A stretch of 64,000 nt of DNA from Gemmobacter megaterium (GCF_900156815.1 NZ_FTOT01000006.1:1-64000), one strand, 5' to 3'. Counted from the stretch's first letter, positions 37,079 to 46,605 are shown. The notes: generated from the sequence alone by a model not told the origin. Numbers and translations are program-made.

Positions 37079-37096
37079 CGGGGGCAAATGCCCCCG
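37079..37096 (-). terminator. Hairpin downstream of purH
   Basis: CGGGGGC and GCCCCCG form a perfect 7-bp stem with a 4-base loop, 5 bases past the purH stop on the minus strand. It is followed on that strand by a C-tract rather than T residues, so terminator strength is doubtful. It overlaps a G-rich tract (37071-37084). Confidence 0.4.
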
Positions 37097-37100
37097 GCGC

Positions 37101-38687
37101 TCAATGCCGGAAATGCCGCATTCCGGTGAAGACCATCGCCAATCCGGCTTCGTCGGCGGCCGCGATCACTTCGGCGTCCCGCATCGAGCCGCCCGGTTGG
37201 ATCACGGCGGTCGCGCCCGCCTCGGCAGCCGTCAGCAGGCCGTCCGCAAAGGGAAAGAACGCATCAGAGGCCACCACAGATCCCTTGGTCAGTGGTTGGG
37301 CCAGGCCCATTACCTCCGCCATGTCCTGCGCTTTGCGTGCGGCAATGCGGGTGCTGTCAACGCGGCTCATCTGTCCGGCACCCACACCCACAGTCGCCCC
37401 GTCCTTCACATAGACGATGGCATTCGACTTCACATGTTTGGCAACCTTCCAGGCGAACAGCAAATCTGCCATTTCCGCGTCGGTCGGCGCGCGCTTTGTC
37501 ACCACCTTCAAGGCTGACAGGTCCAACTGGCCCGAATCACGGTCCTGTACCAAAAGGCCGCCAGCCACCTGACGAAACGCCAGGCCCTTGGCCCTGGGAT
37601 CTGGCAGGCCGCCCGTCGTCAGCAGGCGCAGGTTCTTTTTCGCGGCGAACACGGCCTTTGCGGCCTCGTCCGCCTCGGGGGCAATCACGACCTCGGTAAA
37701 GATCTCGGAGATCCTTTCCGCAGTCGCACCGTCCAGGGTCCGGTTCAGCGCGATGATGCCGCCAAAGGCACTGGTGCGATCACAGTCAAAGGCGCGGGCA
37801 TATGCGTCGGCCAGCGTCGCCCCTCTGGCAACGCCGCAGGGGTTGGCGTGTTTCACGATCACGCAGGCGGGTTCGTCGGTGCCAAGATCGGCGACCAGTT
37901 CGAAAGCCGCATCCGTATCGTTGATATTGTTGTAGCTCAGCTCCTTGCCCTGCCACTGCCTGGCAGTTGCAACACCTGGGCGGTTTGTTCCGTCGGTATA
38001 GAAGGCTGCCGATTGGTGCGGATTCTCGCCATAGCGCAAACCCTGCGCAAGCGTCCCGGCAAAGGCACGCCGCCGAGGGGCTTCTTCGCCAATGGCATCG
38101 GCCATCCAGCCGGAAACCGCCGCGTCATAGGCTGCTGTCCGTCCATAGGCGATCTGTGCCTGATGTTTGCGGAATGCCAGCGAGGCGGCACCGTCATTGC
38201 GCTTCATCTCGTCCAGAAGCGCGGCATAGTCCTCGGGGTCGGTGACGACCGTCACGAATTTGTGGTTCTTCGATGCGGCCCGGATCATGGCCGGTCCGCC
38301 GATGTCGATATTCTCGATGCAATCGTCATACGAGGCGCCGCGGGCCACGGTCGCCTCGAACGGGTAGAGGTTCACGACCAGCAGGTCGATCGGCTCTATC
38401 CCGTGCGCGGCCATGGCCACCAGATGTTCGTCATCGTCGCGCAGTGCCAGCAAACCGCCATGTACCATCGGATGCAGCGTCTTGACCCTGCCATCCATCA
38501 TCTCGGGAAATCCGGTCACATCCGAAACGTCGCGCACCTTCAGGCCCGCCGCGCGCAGCGTAAGCGATGTGCCGCCGGTCGAGATCAGTTCAACTCCATA
38601 TCCGGCCAGGGCGCGGGCAAACTCGATCAGCCCCTCCTTGTCGGACACCGAAATCAACGCACGGCCAATGGGAACAAGATCGGTCAT
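37101..38687 (-). CDS. purH: Bifunctional AICAR transformylase / IMP cyclohydrolase
   Basis: PurH carries out the last two steps of IMP synthesis: formylation of AICAR by 10-formyl-tetrahydrofolate and closure to IMP. The 528-residue protein has the MGS-like IMP cyclohydrolase domain ([28 protein letters not shown]) and the transformylase domain, including the KHANPCGVA region, and ends FTGMRHFRH as typical members do. It follows the heparinase-like gene after 15 bases and is probably in one operon with it and rsmB. Confidence 0.97.
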   Translation of the reverse strand: MTDLVPIGRALISVSDKEGLIEFARALAGYGVELISTGGTSLTLRAAGLKVRDVSDVTGFPEMMDGRVKTLHPMVHGGLLALRDDDEHLVAMAAHGIEPIDLLVVNLYPFEATVARGASYDDCIENIDIGGPAMIRAASKNHKFVTVVTDPEDYAALLDEMKRNDGAASLAFRKHQAQIAYGRTAAYDAAVSGWMADAIGEEAPRRRAFAGTLAQGLRYGENPHQSAAFYTDGTNRPGVATARQWQGKELSYNNINDTDAAFELVADLGTDEPACVIVKHANPCGVARGATLADAYARAFDCDRTSAFGGIIALNRTLDGATAERISEIFTEVVIAPEADEAAKAVFAAKKNLRLLTTGGLPDPRAKGLAFRQVAGGLLVQDRDSGQLDLSALKVVTKRAPTDAEMADLLFAWKVAKHVKSNAIVYVKDGATVGVGAGQMSRVDSTRIAARKAQDMAEVMGLAQPLTKGSVVASDAFFPFADGLLTAAEAGATAVIQPGGSMRDAEVIAAADEAGLAMVFTGMRHFRH

Positions 38688-38702
38688 CGTGGTGCCTTTC
38701 TG

Positions 38703-40430
38703 TCAGACGGGCGGCTCGTCCCGTTCGAGATCGCGGATGGCGAGCGGCGTATCCTGTGCCTTCGCCAAGGTCCAGCCCACCTCGGTCGCATAATCAAGAA
38801 CTCGGGCAGAAAGGACGATCTGTTTTGTCGCACGCGGCTTAAGGCGGCCCTTTTCCAAGTATACCGACGGTTCAAGGGACAAGGTTGCCACGCCATCATG
38901 GCGAAACACCCATATTTCCCCCGAGCGCAGCCCAAGCGAGATTGCGGCACCGCCAAGGTCAATCTGGGCATCGACATCTGGGTGCAGATGGAACCGGATA
39001 GAGAACGCCACGCCCTGCAACTTGACAGAGGACATGACGGCATCGAACCGCCGCCGTTCTGCGCCCGTCAGCGCGCCCAGCGTATCCTGCCCCATCAGGG
39101 CGCGGCCATCGGGCGACAGTTCCAGCCCCCGCATGTGGCTAAGGCCATGGGTCGCGGCCCAGCCGGTATGCCCGATCAGCAGTGCCTGCCCTTCGGGCCC
39201 CTGGGTCATGCGCGCAGGTACGACATGCGCCCGATCTGTCAGACGCTCGCCCTGACCCAGCCGGCTGGACGAATATCCGTCGATGGCCAGGGTCGAATGG
39301 CTGGCCGTTGCCCGGCCCGCCCGCCGCCATTCGGCACCGAACGGTGCACCGGACCCGCATGACACGATCACCGGCCGTCGCCCTGACGTCATTTCGAATG
39401 CCAGCGTCGAGGCATGTGCGGCAACCGAGGCGCGGCCTTCGGGTGGGGCCTTGGCGTCGATGATCACCGTGGTCCGCCCCGAAGACAGGCGGGCAAAGCC
39501 CATGGCCAGGCCCCGGATCACCATCGGCTTGATTCCCGATTGCGCCAGTGCGTGATCCAGACGTCCCTCAAGGCCACGCCCACCGCCATGGAACCGCGCC
39601 AGCCCGCCATCCGAATGCCGCAACGCGCGCAGTGTGGGGGCAATTCGTGCGATGGCCGTCGTCAACTCGGCCGGGGGTGTGCGACCGGACTCTTGCAGCG
39701 TCTGGGAAGTCCAGTTGAGCAGGGTGAAGACCTCCAGAAGCTCTTCGGGATTGCGGGTCGGGATCCCGCCTTCGCCGTCGATTTCCGTGGCGCAATCGCG
39801 TGCCAGCGCGGCCAGCGCCGGGCCGGTCAACCGCTCCATCCCCGTTAGCGCAAGGCCGGAACAGACCAGCCCGGAAAGGGATTCGAACCGCGGAAGGCCG
39901 GGCCGCGCGGCTTTCCAGCGATAGGAAAGATAGACGGTCTGACGTGTCAGCGCGGCGAAAAAGGCATCGCTTTCAGGGCGTTCCTTGCCGGACAGCAGCA
40001 TCAGCGCATGGTTGATCCAACGGATTACCCGTCGCCCCGTCAGATCAGGGGTCCAGCCCGTGCCCGTGCCGCGCCCATATGTGGCGATCCACTGGAACAC
40101 CCAGTCCTGCGCGCGCGTACGAGCAGCCAGATCACCGGCTGCCGCCAGATCATCCAGCCAGGTGAAGCCATGAGCCGCCTCTGCAAAGCTGGGATCCGGT
40201 GGCATCGCCTCCCACAGGCTGCGCCCCTTTGCTTCAACAAGAACGCCGCCCAGAAGCAGGTTTCCGGCGGCAAGCTGGCGCCCCCTTGCCACCATGCCGA
40301 TGCTGCGCGGCTCTGGCTGCGAAACAAAGGCCGCCGCCGGCCGGGCAAAGCCCGCGCGCCATGCCGCAAAGCGATCAGCCAAGCGCGGAGTGCGGTCGGG
40401 TTCAAGGGGCTGCGTTGTTGTTTCTGCCAT
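38703..40430 (-). CDS. Heparinase II/III-family protein without a signal peptide
   Basis: This 575-residue protein resembles the heparinase II/III-type family: an N-terminal alpha-helical (alpha/alpha) region with DSDAFFAALTRQTVYLSYRW and a C-terminal beta-rich domain (GATLSLEPSVYLEKG-like repeats). It has no signal peptide or membrane segment, so a cytoplasmic location is predicted, unlike secreted polysaccharide lyases. From memory, a rsmB-heparinase-purH order is conserved in Rhodobacterales, which suggests a housekeeping rather than a scavenging role. The substrate is unknown; a role on cell-envelope polysaccharide is only one possibility. Confidence 0.75.
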   Translation of the reverse strand: MAETTTQPLEPDRTPRLADRFAAWRAGFARPAAAFVSQPEPRSIGMVARGRQLAAGNLLLGGVLVEAKGRSLWEAMPPDPSFAEAAHGFTWLDDLAAAGDLAARTRAQDWVFQWIATYGRGTGTGWTPDLTGRRVIRWINHALMLLSGKERPESDAFFAALTRQTVYLSYRWKAARPGLPRFESLSGLVCSGLALTGMERLTGPALAALARDCATEIDGEGGIPTRNPEELLEVFTLLNWTSQTLQESGRTPPAELTTAIARIAPTLRALRHSDGGLARFHGGGRGLEGRLDHALAQSGIKPMVIRGLAMGFARLSSGRTTVIIDAKAPPEGRASVAAHASTLAFEMTSGRRPVIVSCGSGAPFGAEWRRAGRATASHSTLAIDGYSSSRLGQGERLTDRAHVVPARMTQGPEGQALLIGHTGWAATHGLSHMRGLELSPDGRALMGQDTLGALTGAERRRFDAVMSSVKLQGVAFSIRFHLHPDVDAQIDLGGAAISLGLRSGEIWVFRHDGVATLSLEPSVYLEKGRLKPRATKQIVLSARVLDYATEVGWTLAKAQDTPLAIRDLERDEPPV

Positions 40431-40507
40431 GCTCCGGCGCCTGTTTCCGGGGGGGCCCGGCGCGAACCATAGCGACGGCGCGGCGCACTGTCACCCCGGC
40501 CTGCGCA

Positions 40508-41785
40508 TTACGCGGATTTCCGCATCGCCCCGATGAAAAAGCCGTCCAGACCACCCCTCTCCGCCCAGTGGTCGGGCCGGATTCGCAGGCCACCGCCTTT
40601 GGCGTCCCAGTTCCCCGGCCAGCCTGCCACCGCCTTTTGGTCGCGGGCCATCTGCGGGTGTCGATCCAGTGCGGCGGCCATCTGGTTTTCGCCCTCGTCT
40701 GGCAATAGCGAGCAGGTACAGTACACCAGCCGCCCGCCCGGCCTCAGCAGCGCGATCGCGCGGTCGATCAGTGCGGATTGCAATGCGACAAGACCGGGCA
40801 GATCTGCGGGATCCTTCACGAACGGCAATTCCGGGTGCCGCCGGATCGTGCCGGTGGCGCTGCATGGCGCATCCAGCAGGATGGCGTCAAATCCGGTAGC
40901 CCCCTGCCATTCCAGCGCATCGGCCACCACCAACTCGGCCTGCAACCCGGTGCGGGCAAGGTTCTCGCGCACCCGTTCCATTCGCGCACCCGAAGCATCC
41001 AGCGCCACGACCCGCGCCCCCGCAGCGGCCAGTTGCAGTGTCTTGCCGCCCGGCGCGGCGCACATGTCGAGGACCGATTCGCCAGGCTGCACAGCCAGGA
41101 CGCGGGCCGGAATGGCTGCGGCGGCGTCCTGCACCCACCACTCGCCGGTTTCGTAGCCGGGCAGGGCGGTGACCTGAACGCCCGGCGCCAGACGCAGGCT
41201 GCCACCGGGCAGAACTTCGGCGCCCAGCCTGTCGGCCCAGAGCGCGGTGTCTGCCGAATGCCTGACCGTCAGATCCAGCATCGGCCCGGCAAGATGCGCG
41301 GCCTCGATCGCCTTGACGGTGGCTTTTCCGAACCGTTGAACAAGCGGCCTGCGCAGCCAGACGGGCAAGCGCTGGGTTTCCAGCGTCACCGGCGCGGCTG
41401 AGATGCGTCGCAAGACGGCATTGACGAAGCCTGACGCCTGGGTCGATTTCGGATCGGAGCGCACCAAAGTCACCGCCTCGGATACAATGCCATGTGCATC
41501 CTGTGGCCGCTCGGCAAGTTCGGCGACGGCCAGCCGCAACACGGCCAGAACCAGGGGCGCCGGAGTGCGTCGGATGTGAGGTGCGATCGTGGCATCTGCC
41601 GGTTGGATGCGGCGCAGCGTGGCAAGTGTCAGGCGTTGCGCGCGTGCACGGTCGGGACCGTTCAGCCCGGCCAACGGGCCCGTTGGATCTGCAAGGATGT
41701 CCGATAGCAGACGGCCACTGCCGGTTGCTTCCAGCAGCAGGGCCACTGCCGCGCGCCGCGCTGCCAAACCTTCGGACACATCCAC
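40508..41785 (-). CDS. rsmB: 16S rRNA (cytosine-C5)-methyltransferase, RsmB/Sun family
   Basis: RsmB-type enzymes methylate C5 of a 16S rRNA cytosine (C967 in E. coli). The 425-residue protein has the NusB-like N-terminal domain (RAAVALLLEATGSG) and a C-terminal SAM methyltransferase domain with MCAAPGGKTLQLA, the catalytic Cys of DAPCSATG and the second Cys of YCTCSLLPDEGE. It heads the probable rsmB-heparinase-purH run and is divergent from the SdhAF4-like gene. Close m5C methyltransferase paralogues exist, so the exact target site is inferred. Confidence 0.88.
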   Translation of the reverse strand: MDVSEGLAARRAAVALLLEATGSGRLLSDILADPTGPLAGLNGPDRARAQRLTLATLRRIQPADATIAPHIRRTPAPLVLAVLRLAVAELAERPQDAHGIVSEAVTLVRSDPKSTQASGFVNAVLRRISAAPVTLETQRLPVWLRRPLVQRFGKATVKAIEAAHLAGPMLDLTVRHSADTALWADRLGAEVLPGGSLRLAPGVQVTALPGYETGEWWVQDAAAAIPARVLAVQPGESVLDMCAAPGGKTLQLAAAGARVVALDASGARMERVRENLARTGLQAELVVADALEWQGATGFDAILLDAPCSATGTIRRHPELPFVKDPADLPGLVALQSALIDRAIALLRPGGRLVYCTCSLLPDEGENQMAAALDRHPQMARDQKAVAGWPGNWDAKGGGLRIRPDHWAERGGLDGFFIGAMRKSA

Positions 41786-41902
41786 TTCCTTTCGTTCAGG
41801 TGCCTAAGCGGCTAGGGTCAAACGCCTGCCCAATACCGCGCCCGCCGCTTGTCTGGCGGATCAGACGGGATATAACCGTTAGACCTTCCGAAGGGAAAGC
41901 AC

Positions 41903-42085
41903 ATGTCTGACGAAGCTCTGCATCCCGATCTGCCCCCGGCTGCCTTGCGCGCGCTGGCCGAGGCCGAAGAACGCCGCCGCAAGGCGAGCGAGGTGGTCTT
42001 GCCGCCAGAGCTAGGGGGGCGTGATGGCCCCGAGCCGGTGCGCTATGGCGACTGGGAGAAAAAGGGGCTGGCGATTGATTTCTGA
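41903..42085 (+). CDS. DUF1674 / SdhAF4-like succinate dehydrogenase assembly factor
   Basis: This 60-residue protein ends with the DUF1674 signature, GRDGPEPVRYGDWEKKGLAIDF, the motif of mitochondrial SDHAF4 and its alphaproteobacterial homologues. SDHAF4 binds flavinylated SDHA and helps succinate dehydrogenase assembly. The N-terminal half is charged and probably flexible. GAAGGGAAAG precedes the ATG. No sdh gene is adjacent; it is divergent from rsmB. Confidence 0.8.
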   Translation: MSDEALHPDLPPAALRALAEAEERRRKASEVVLPPELGGRDGPEPVRYGDWEKKGLAIDF

Positions 42086-42251
42086 CAGGAAATCCGGACG
42101 CCGCTACGCGCCCTGACGCAGGACCGGATCCTTGTCCGTCCTGCCCCTGCGTATCCCCGGCGCAGAGATCTGGGTGGTCTTGCCGCGCGTATCCGGGACG
42201 GTTTTTTCATGGCGCCATGAACGGGCCTTGCCATGGCGTGCCCGCAATATC

Positions 42252-42283
42252 AAAGGGGCACGGGAAATATCCCGCGCCCCTTT
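42252..42283. terminator. Bidirectional terminator between the SdhAF4-like gene and hsp20
   Basis: AAAGGGGC and GCCCCTTT flank a further CGGGA/TCCCG pairing, with small bulges, giving a long stem whose A- and T-tracts suit termination on both strands. It lies between two genes that converge on it. Confidence 0.7.
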
Positions 42284-42306
42284 CGTCATATCTGCCCGAC
42301 GGCTGG

Positions 42307-42774
42307 TCAGGCGTCGATGGTCTCGGCCGGAATCGCCTGCGCTTCGACACTGTTTCCGCGAACAATCTCGATGCGGCGAGGCTTCAGCGCCTCGGGGGTT
42401 TCGCGGACCAGATCAATGTGGAGCATGCCGTTTTCATGCGCGGCGCCCGAGACCTTCACATGGTCGGCCAGGGCAAAGCGGCGTTCGAATGCACGGGTGG
42501 CAATCCCGCGATGCAGATAGGTGCGATCCGTCGCCTCAGGCGCCTTGCGGGCGGCAACGTGAAGGGTGTTCTCCTTGACCTCGACCGAGAGTTCATCGGG
42601 GGCAAAGCCCGCCACCGCGATAGAAATCCGATAGGCATGATCGGCGGTTTTCTCGATGTTGTAAGGCGGGTAGGTGGTGGCGGTGTCGCCAACCATGGCC
42701 CTGTCCATCAGGTCGGCGATACGGTCAAAACCGACAGTGGCGCGATACAGCGGGGCAAGATCGAAATTGCGCAT
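42307..42774 (-). CDS. Small heat-shock protein, Hsp20 family
   Basis: This 155-residue chaperone prevents aggregation of unfolded proteins. It has the N-terminal FDLAPLYRATVGFDRIADLMDRA of IbpA-like proteins, the alpha-crystallin domain (YNIEKTADHAYRISIAVAGFAPDELSVEV to ENGMLHIDLVRE) and a C-terminal extension with an I-x-I-like RRIEIVRG. The ATG at 42774 is preferred over 42780 because AAAGAGG lies 6 bases upstream of it. A sigma32-like promoter overlaps the stop codon of the upstream phosphatase gene. Confidence 0.92.
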   Translation of the reverse strand: MRNFDLAPLYRATVGFDRIADLMDRAMVGDTATTYPPYNIEKTADHAYRISIAVAGFAPDELSVEVKENTLHVAARKAPEATDRTYLHRGIATRAFERRFALADHVKVSGAAHENGMLHIDLVRETPEALKPRRIEIVRGNSVEAQAIPAETIDA

Positions 42775-42860
42775 GGTCATCCTCTTTGAGCGATGTCAGA
42801 TGCCTTCCCGTCGGGGCAAGGCAGGTTGACCGGGCCCGATACTGGCGCCCGGATACTGAT

Positions 42861-42890
42861 GAATTGGGATGCCTTTGCGCCCGTTTCAAG
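42861..42890 (-). promoter_or_regulatory. Sigma32 (RpoH)-type promoter of hsp20
   Basis: On the minus strand CTTGAAA (42890-42884) and CCCAATTC (42868-42861) are separated by 15 bases, matching the RpoH promoter pattern CTTGAAA-N(11-16)-CCCCATNT with small deviations. The -35 element overlaps the TGA stop codon of the upstream IMPase-family gene. The -10 end is about 87 bases from the hsp20 start. Confidence 0.5.
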
Positions 42891-43674
42891 AGGGAGAGCG
42901 GGTCCGCGCGATCAGGGCGCTGTGCAGGGTAGGGGGCGCAGCGATGACGCCTTGAGCGCGCGGGTCAGGGCCGTTGAACCGCAGCGCCCCGCCCCGCGCA
43001 TCGGTCACGCAAGCGCCAGCGCGTTCCGCGATCAGACTTGCTGCGGCAATGTCCCATTCCCAGGCCGGGCGGAACGTGATCATCGCGTCGTGTCGGCCCT
43101 CGGCCACCAGACATATCCGATAGGCGAGCGACGGGCGGAAGCTGCGCTTGAGGTCCGGGATACCCCCTGGCCAGTGGCTGGCGGCCATGTTGGGCGCGGT
43201 GGTCAACACACGGGCACCATCGGGCTGCGCCGTGGTGCTGGCCTGTATCGGCGTGCCGTTGAACAGCGCAACTCCGTCGCTATGCGCCGAATAGAGCCTT
43301 TCCAGAGCCGGCAACCAGACCGCCCCCGCGATCATGCGCCCGCCTTCGGAAATTCCGGCCACGATCGAGAAAGTGTCCTCACCATTGATGAACCCCCGTG
43401 TTCCGTCGATCGGATCCACGATGAAGCAGCGGGGGGCTTTCAACCGCTCTGGCCCGTCGGTGCTTTCCTCGGAAAGCCAGCCATAATCGGGGCGCGCGTC
43501 ACGCAATAGCCGGTGCAACCGCTCATTCACGGCCAGATCCGCCTCGGACACCGGGCCGCCGTTGTCGGGTTTGTCCCAGTGCGCAGGTTTGCGCCGCCAA
43601 AAGCGCATGGCGATCTCGCCTGCCTCCTGCACCGCGGCGCAAAGCAGTGCCAGATCAACGTCAGGCGCCCGCAA
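42886..43674 (-). CDS. Inositol monophosphatase-family phosphatase (CysQ/IMPase type)
   Basis: This 262-residue phosphatase has the family metal-binding motifs: WLSEESTDG with the catalytic Glu, and DPIDGTRGFINGED with three acidic ligands, plus the C-terminal WDIAAASLIAERAGA motif. Such enzymes hydrolyse inositol monophosphate or 3'-phosphoadenosine 5'-phosphate; sequence alone does not decide which. The sequence resembles CysQ-type proteins in length. It overlaps the TldE/PmbA gene upstream by 14 bases, and an RpoH-like promoter for hsp20 starts inside its stop codon. Confidence 0.88.
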   Translation of the reverse strand: MRAPDVDLALLCAAVQEAGEIAMRFWRRKPAHWDKPDNGGPVSEADLAVNERLHRLLRDARPDYGWLSEESTDGPERLKAPRCFIVDPIDGTRGFINGEDTFSIVAGISEGGRMIAGAVWLPALERLYSAHSDGVALFNGTPIQASTTAQPDGARVLTTAPNMAASHWPGGIPDLKRSFRPSLAYRICLVAEGRHDAMITFRPAWEWDIAAASLIAERAGACVTDARGGALRFNGPDPRAQGVIAAPPTLHSALIARTRSPS

Positions 43675-45034
43675 GCGTCATTCCTTCGACCAGCAGGCTG
43701 GGAACCACGGTGGACAGATGTGGGCGGGCGTCATTCGCAGGTATGATCCGGCGCAGCATCTCGCGCAGATTTCCGGCGATGGTGCATTCGTTGACCGCAT
43801 AGGCGATCTGACCATTTTCCACCCAGAAGCCGGTAGCGCCGCGCGAATAGTCGCCGGTGTTCGGGTTGATCGTCGCCCCGATCATCGACGTTACCAACAG
43901 ACCGCGCCCCATATCCCGGATCAGGTCGTCGCGGCTGGCCTGGCCTTGGGTCAGCGCGACATTGCCGGGGCTTGGTGCTGGCGGACCGCCGGTTCCGCGG
44001 GCGGCGCTGGCCGTGCTGTGCAGGCCGAGTTTGCGCGCAGTGGCAAGATCCAGCACCCAGCTTTGCAGGATACCGCCCTGAACCAGTGCCCGGCGCATCG
44101 TGGCCAGCCCCTCGCCATCGAACGGGCGTGAACCGGCAACACGCGGGCGATGGGGATCCTCGATCAGGTCGATACCATCCGGCAGTACCGGCTGGCCCAT
44201 CGCGTCGCGCAGGAAACTGGCGCCGCGGGCAATCGCAGTGCCGTTGATCGCATTCAGAAGATGCCCGATCAGCGAGCTTGCGATCCGTTCGTCAAAAAGG
44301 ACGGAGTAACTGCCGGTTGGCGGTTTGCGCGCACCAGCGCGGTCCAGCGTTCGCCGTGCCGCCAGCAAGCCCACACTTTCTGGAGTCGGTAGATCGGCTG
44401 CCCAGGCGCGCGATTCACCGGCATAGTCCCGTTCCATCGCGCCACCCTTGCCGGTGATCGCAACGCAGGAAATGGCGCGACCGGTGCGACCATAGCCGCC
44501 GGAAAAGCCATTGCTTGCCGCCATGTGGAACGCGCGGCGCGAGTAGCTGGCCGAGGCGCTGTCCACCTGGCTGATGCCAGTCTGCGACAGGGCTGCCGCC
44601 TCTGCGCGCAATGCGTCGTCCTGCAAGGCCGCTGCGGTCGGCTCTGGCGCCGGATCCAGCATTTCCAGCGCCGCAAGATCCCATCCCCGCGCCAGTTGAT
44701 CCGGATCTGCCAGGCCAGCGGTCGGGTCTTCGGGCGCCTCCCGTGCCATGGCGACGGCCCGTTCGGCCAGCCCGGCGATCACGGCTTCCGAAATGTCAGA
44801 GGCCGAGACACAGGCCTGCCGGCGTCCGATCAAGACACGCAGGCCGATGTCCACGCCTTCGGCGCGTTCGGCCTGTTCCAGTTTGCCGCCCCGAACATCA
44901 ATGGATACCGACTGCCCGGCAACCGCCACGGCATCGGCGGTATCCGCGCCAGCCTTGCGGGCCGCGTCCAGCATCTGTTGGGTCAGCCGTTCAAGAACAG
45001 CGGGGTTCAGGGCGGTATCGCGCGTGTCGGGCAA
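43661..45034 (-). CDS. pmbA: TldE/PmbA family protein
   Basis: TldD and TldE (PmbA) form a heterodimeric zinc protease; TldE lacks the zinc ligands. The partner is needed in E. coli for microcin B17 maturation and CcdA degradation. The 457-residue protein has the family N-terminal Rossmann-like region and the C-terminal GNVALTQGQASRDDLIRDMGRGLLVTSMIGATINPNTGDYSRGATGFWVENGQI block (in parts). It overlaps the IMPase gene by 14 bases. TldD is not in the window. Confidence 0.88.
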   Translation of the reverse strand: MPDTRDTALNPAVLERLTQQMLDAARKAGADTADAVAVAGQSVSIDVRGGKLEQAERAEGVDIGLRVLIGRRQACVSASDISEAVIAGLAERAVAMAREAPEDPTAGLADPDQLARGWDLAALEMLDPAPEPTAAALQDDALRAEAAALSQTGISQVDSASASYSRRAFHMAASNGFSGGYGRTGRAISCVAITGKGGAMERDYAGESRAWAADLPTPESVGLLAARRTLDRAGARKPPTGSYSVLFDERIASSLIGHLLNAINGTAIARGASFLRDAMGQPVLPDGIDLIEDPHRPRVAGSRPFDGEGLATMRRALVQGGILQSWVLDLATARKLGLHSTASAARGTGGPPAPSPGNVALTQGQASRDDLIRDMGRGLLVTSMIGATINPNTGDYSRGATGFWVENGQIAYAVNECTIAGNLREMLRRIIPANDARPHLSTVVPSLLVEGMTLAGA

Positions 45035-45099
45035 GGGCGGGCCTTTCCTGATGGGTCGCGCCCTGAGGTAGCGCGCCGCCCCCCTGCTGTCCAGCGGCG

Positions 45100-46605
45100 T
45101 TACTGGATCCGCTGGCCGTTCGCGAGGATCTGGCCCTCTGGCGTCATCTCGATCTTCGAGGTCAGCGTGTCTGGCCCCTCGCCCGGTCGGGTGAACAGTG
45201 CCAGCATCATCCGAAAGCCCATCAACTGATCCTGTGGTACCAGCCCCAATGCGAGCAGATTGTCCAGCAGGGCATTCCCACCTGTCAGCGTCAGCTCTGC
45301 TGTGCCGGCGGGGCGGGGTATGCCGGGAAAGGTCTGCATGTCGGAGTTGTCAAAGATAAAGGCACCCTGGCCGGTCAGTTCCGCGCCCGCCGCCTTTGCC
45401 TGCAATCTGTTGATCGTCAGCGCATCGAACTGACCGATGGTGGCACCGGGTTCCTGTGCGGCCTGACTGGTCAGATCCTCGAACAAGGTGGCCTTGCCGG
45501 TTGCATCAACCTCCACCGTGGCAGGGTCGCGCGACAGTCGGCCCTGAGGGTCGATCATCGCCCAGACGCCTTCGGGCAGTGTCAGATCGGCCAGTCGCAG
45601 CAGAAGGCCGAAATCCGAGGGTATTTCCGATTTTGTCAGCGGCAGGGTCAGGCCCAGCCTGTATTCGCTGGCCGTCACGCGGAAATCCGGAAAGGGAATC
45701 GCGCTGCCCGAGGCGGTGATATCCAGCCCGGTTGCCCCGGCAGAATAGCGCAGGCCCGCCGGGTCCATTCCGATGTCCACCTGTGCGCTGCTGGCTGTGC
45801 CTTGCGCCTTGGCGGTATTGCCGTCTTCCTCGATCGAAAAGTCGAAGGTCATCGGCCCGATGATGTACCCCCCGTTTCCGCGAAGCCCTGCGTTCAGCAA
45901 GACGGGCAGCTCGGCCCCCTGCGGCATGGATTGGGGCAAGGTGCCGGCAAAGTTCCCCGACAGCGACTGCGCGCGCGCCTCCATGCGCATGGTGCCGCCG
46001 GTTTCCGGGTTCGTGGCATCGACGCCGATGTCCAGCGTTTCGGCGGTCAGGTCATAGGTGATATCGGTGGCCGCGCTACGGTCCAGTGTGGTGCTGCCCC
46101 TGAGACCGCCCAGAATGGCGGACATCGTCATGGGAACCTCCTTGCCATCGACCTTGGGCGCGATCTGCGACATGGTCAAAGAGGTTGCGGTGAAGTCCAC
46201 CTTGGGGCTTTCGGGCGTGCCTGAAACCACGGCGACATAGCCCTCCTGATCCAGGCGCATCGCCATGTCGACGGGGTCGGCATCGGGTTCCTTGACCTGC
46301 ATGGTCAATTCGATCGACGGCGACATGGTCACCTCAACCGTTCCATCGCCGCGGTCGCGCATGAGGATCTCTGCGATGGGCAAGCGCAAGGTGGCAATGT
46401 CGGTGGTGGTGCCGGCCAGCACTTGTTCAAGCACCAGCCTGTCGCCGTCGCGCCGCTGGGTTTCGGCGGTCAGGCTGTAGCCCATGTTGGCAGACAGATC
46501 CTGCCACATGGTCCACACCTGTTCGGCAGAGATCTGGGCATGGCCAGGCAATGCGCCTGCCAGAACAACAATCCCGGACAATCGGATCTGACGCAGCATC
46601 GACAT
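45100..46605 (-). CDS. DUF2125 secreted protein
   Basis: This 501-residue protein has a Sec signal peptide (SMLRQIRLSGIVVLAGALPGHA, cleaved after the first 20-25 residues) and no other membrane segment. The rest is a long repetitive beta-rich domain with many D/G/T residues, matching the DUF2125 family from memory. The function is unknown; a periplasmic location is likely. The start at 46605 is chosen because it gives a proper signal peptide. It is divergent from the SDR gene. Confidence 0.75.
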   Translation of the reverse strand: MSMLRQIRLSGIVVLAGALPGHAQISAEQVWTMWQDLSANMGYSLTAETQRRDGDRLVLEQVLAGTTTDIATLRLPIAEILMRDRGDGTVEVTMSPSIELTMQVKEPDADPVDMAMRLDQEGYVAVVSGTPESPKVDFTATSLTMSQIAPKVDGKEVPMTMSAILGGLRGSTTLDRSAATDITYDLTAETLDIGVDATNPETGGTMRMEARAQSLSGNFAGTLPQSMPQGAELPVLLNAGLRGNGGYIIGPMTFDFSIEEDGNTAKAQGTASSAQVDIGMDPAGLRYSAGATGLDITASGSAIPFPDFRVTASEYRLGLTLPLTKSEIPSDFGLLLRLADLTLPEGVWAMIDPQGRLSRDPATVEVDATGKATLFEDLTSQAAQEPGATIGQFDALTINRLQAKAAGAELTGQGAFIFDNSDMQTFPGIPRPAGTAELTLTGGNALLDNLLALGLVPQDQLMGFRMMLALFTRPGEGPDTLTSKIEMTPEGQILANGQRIQ

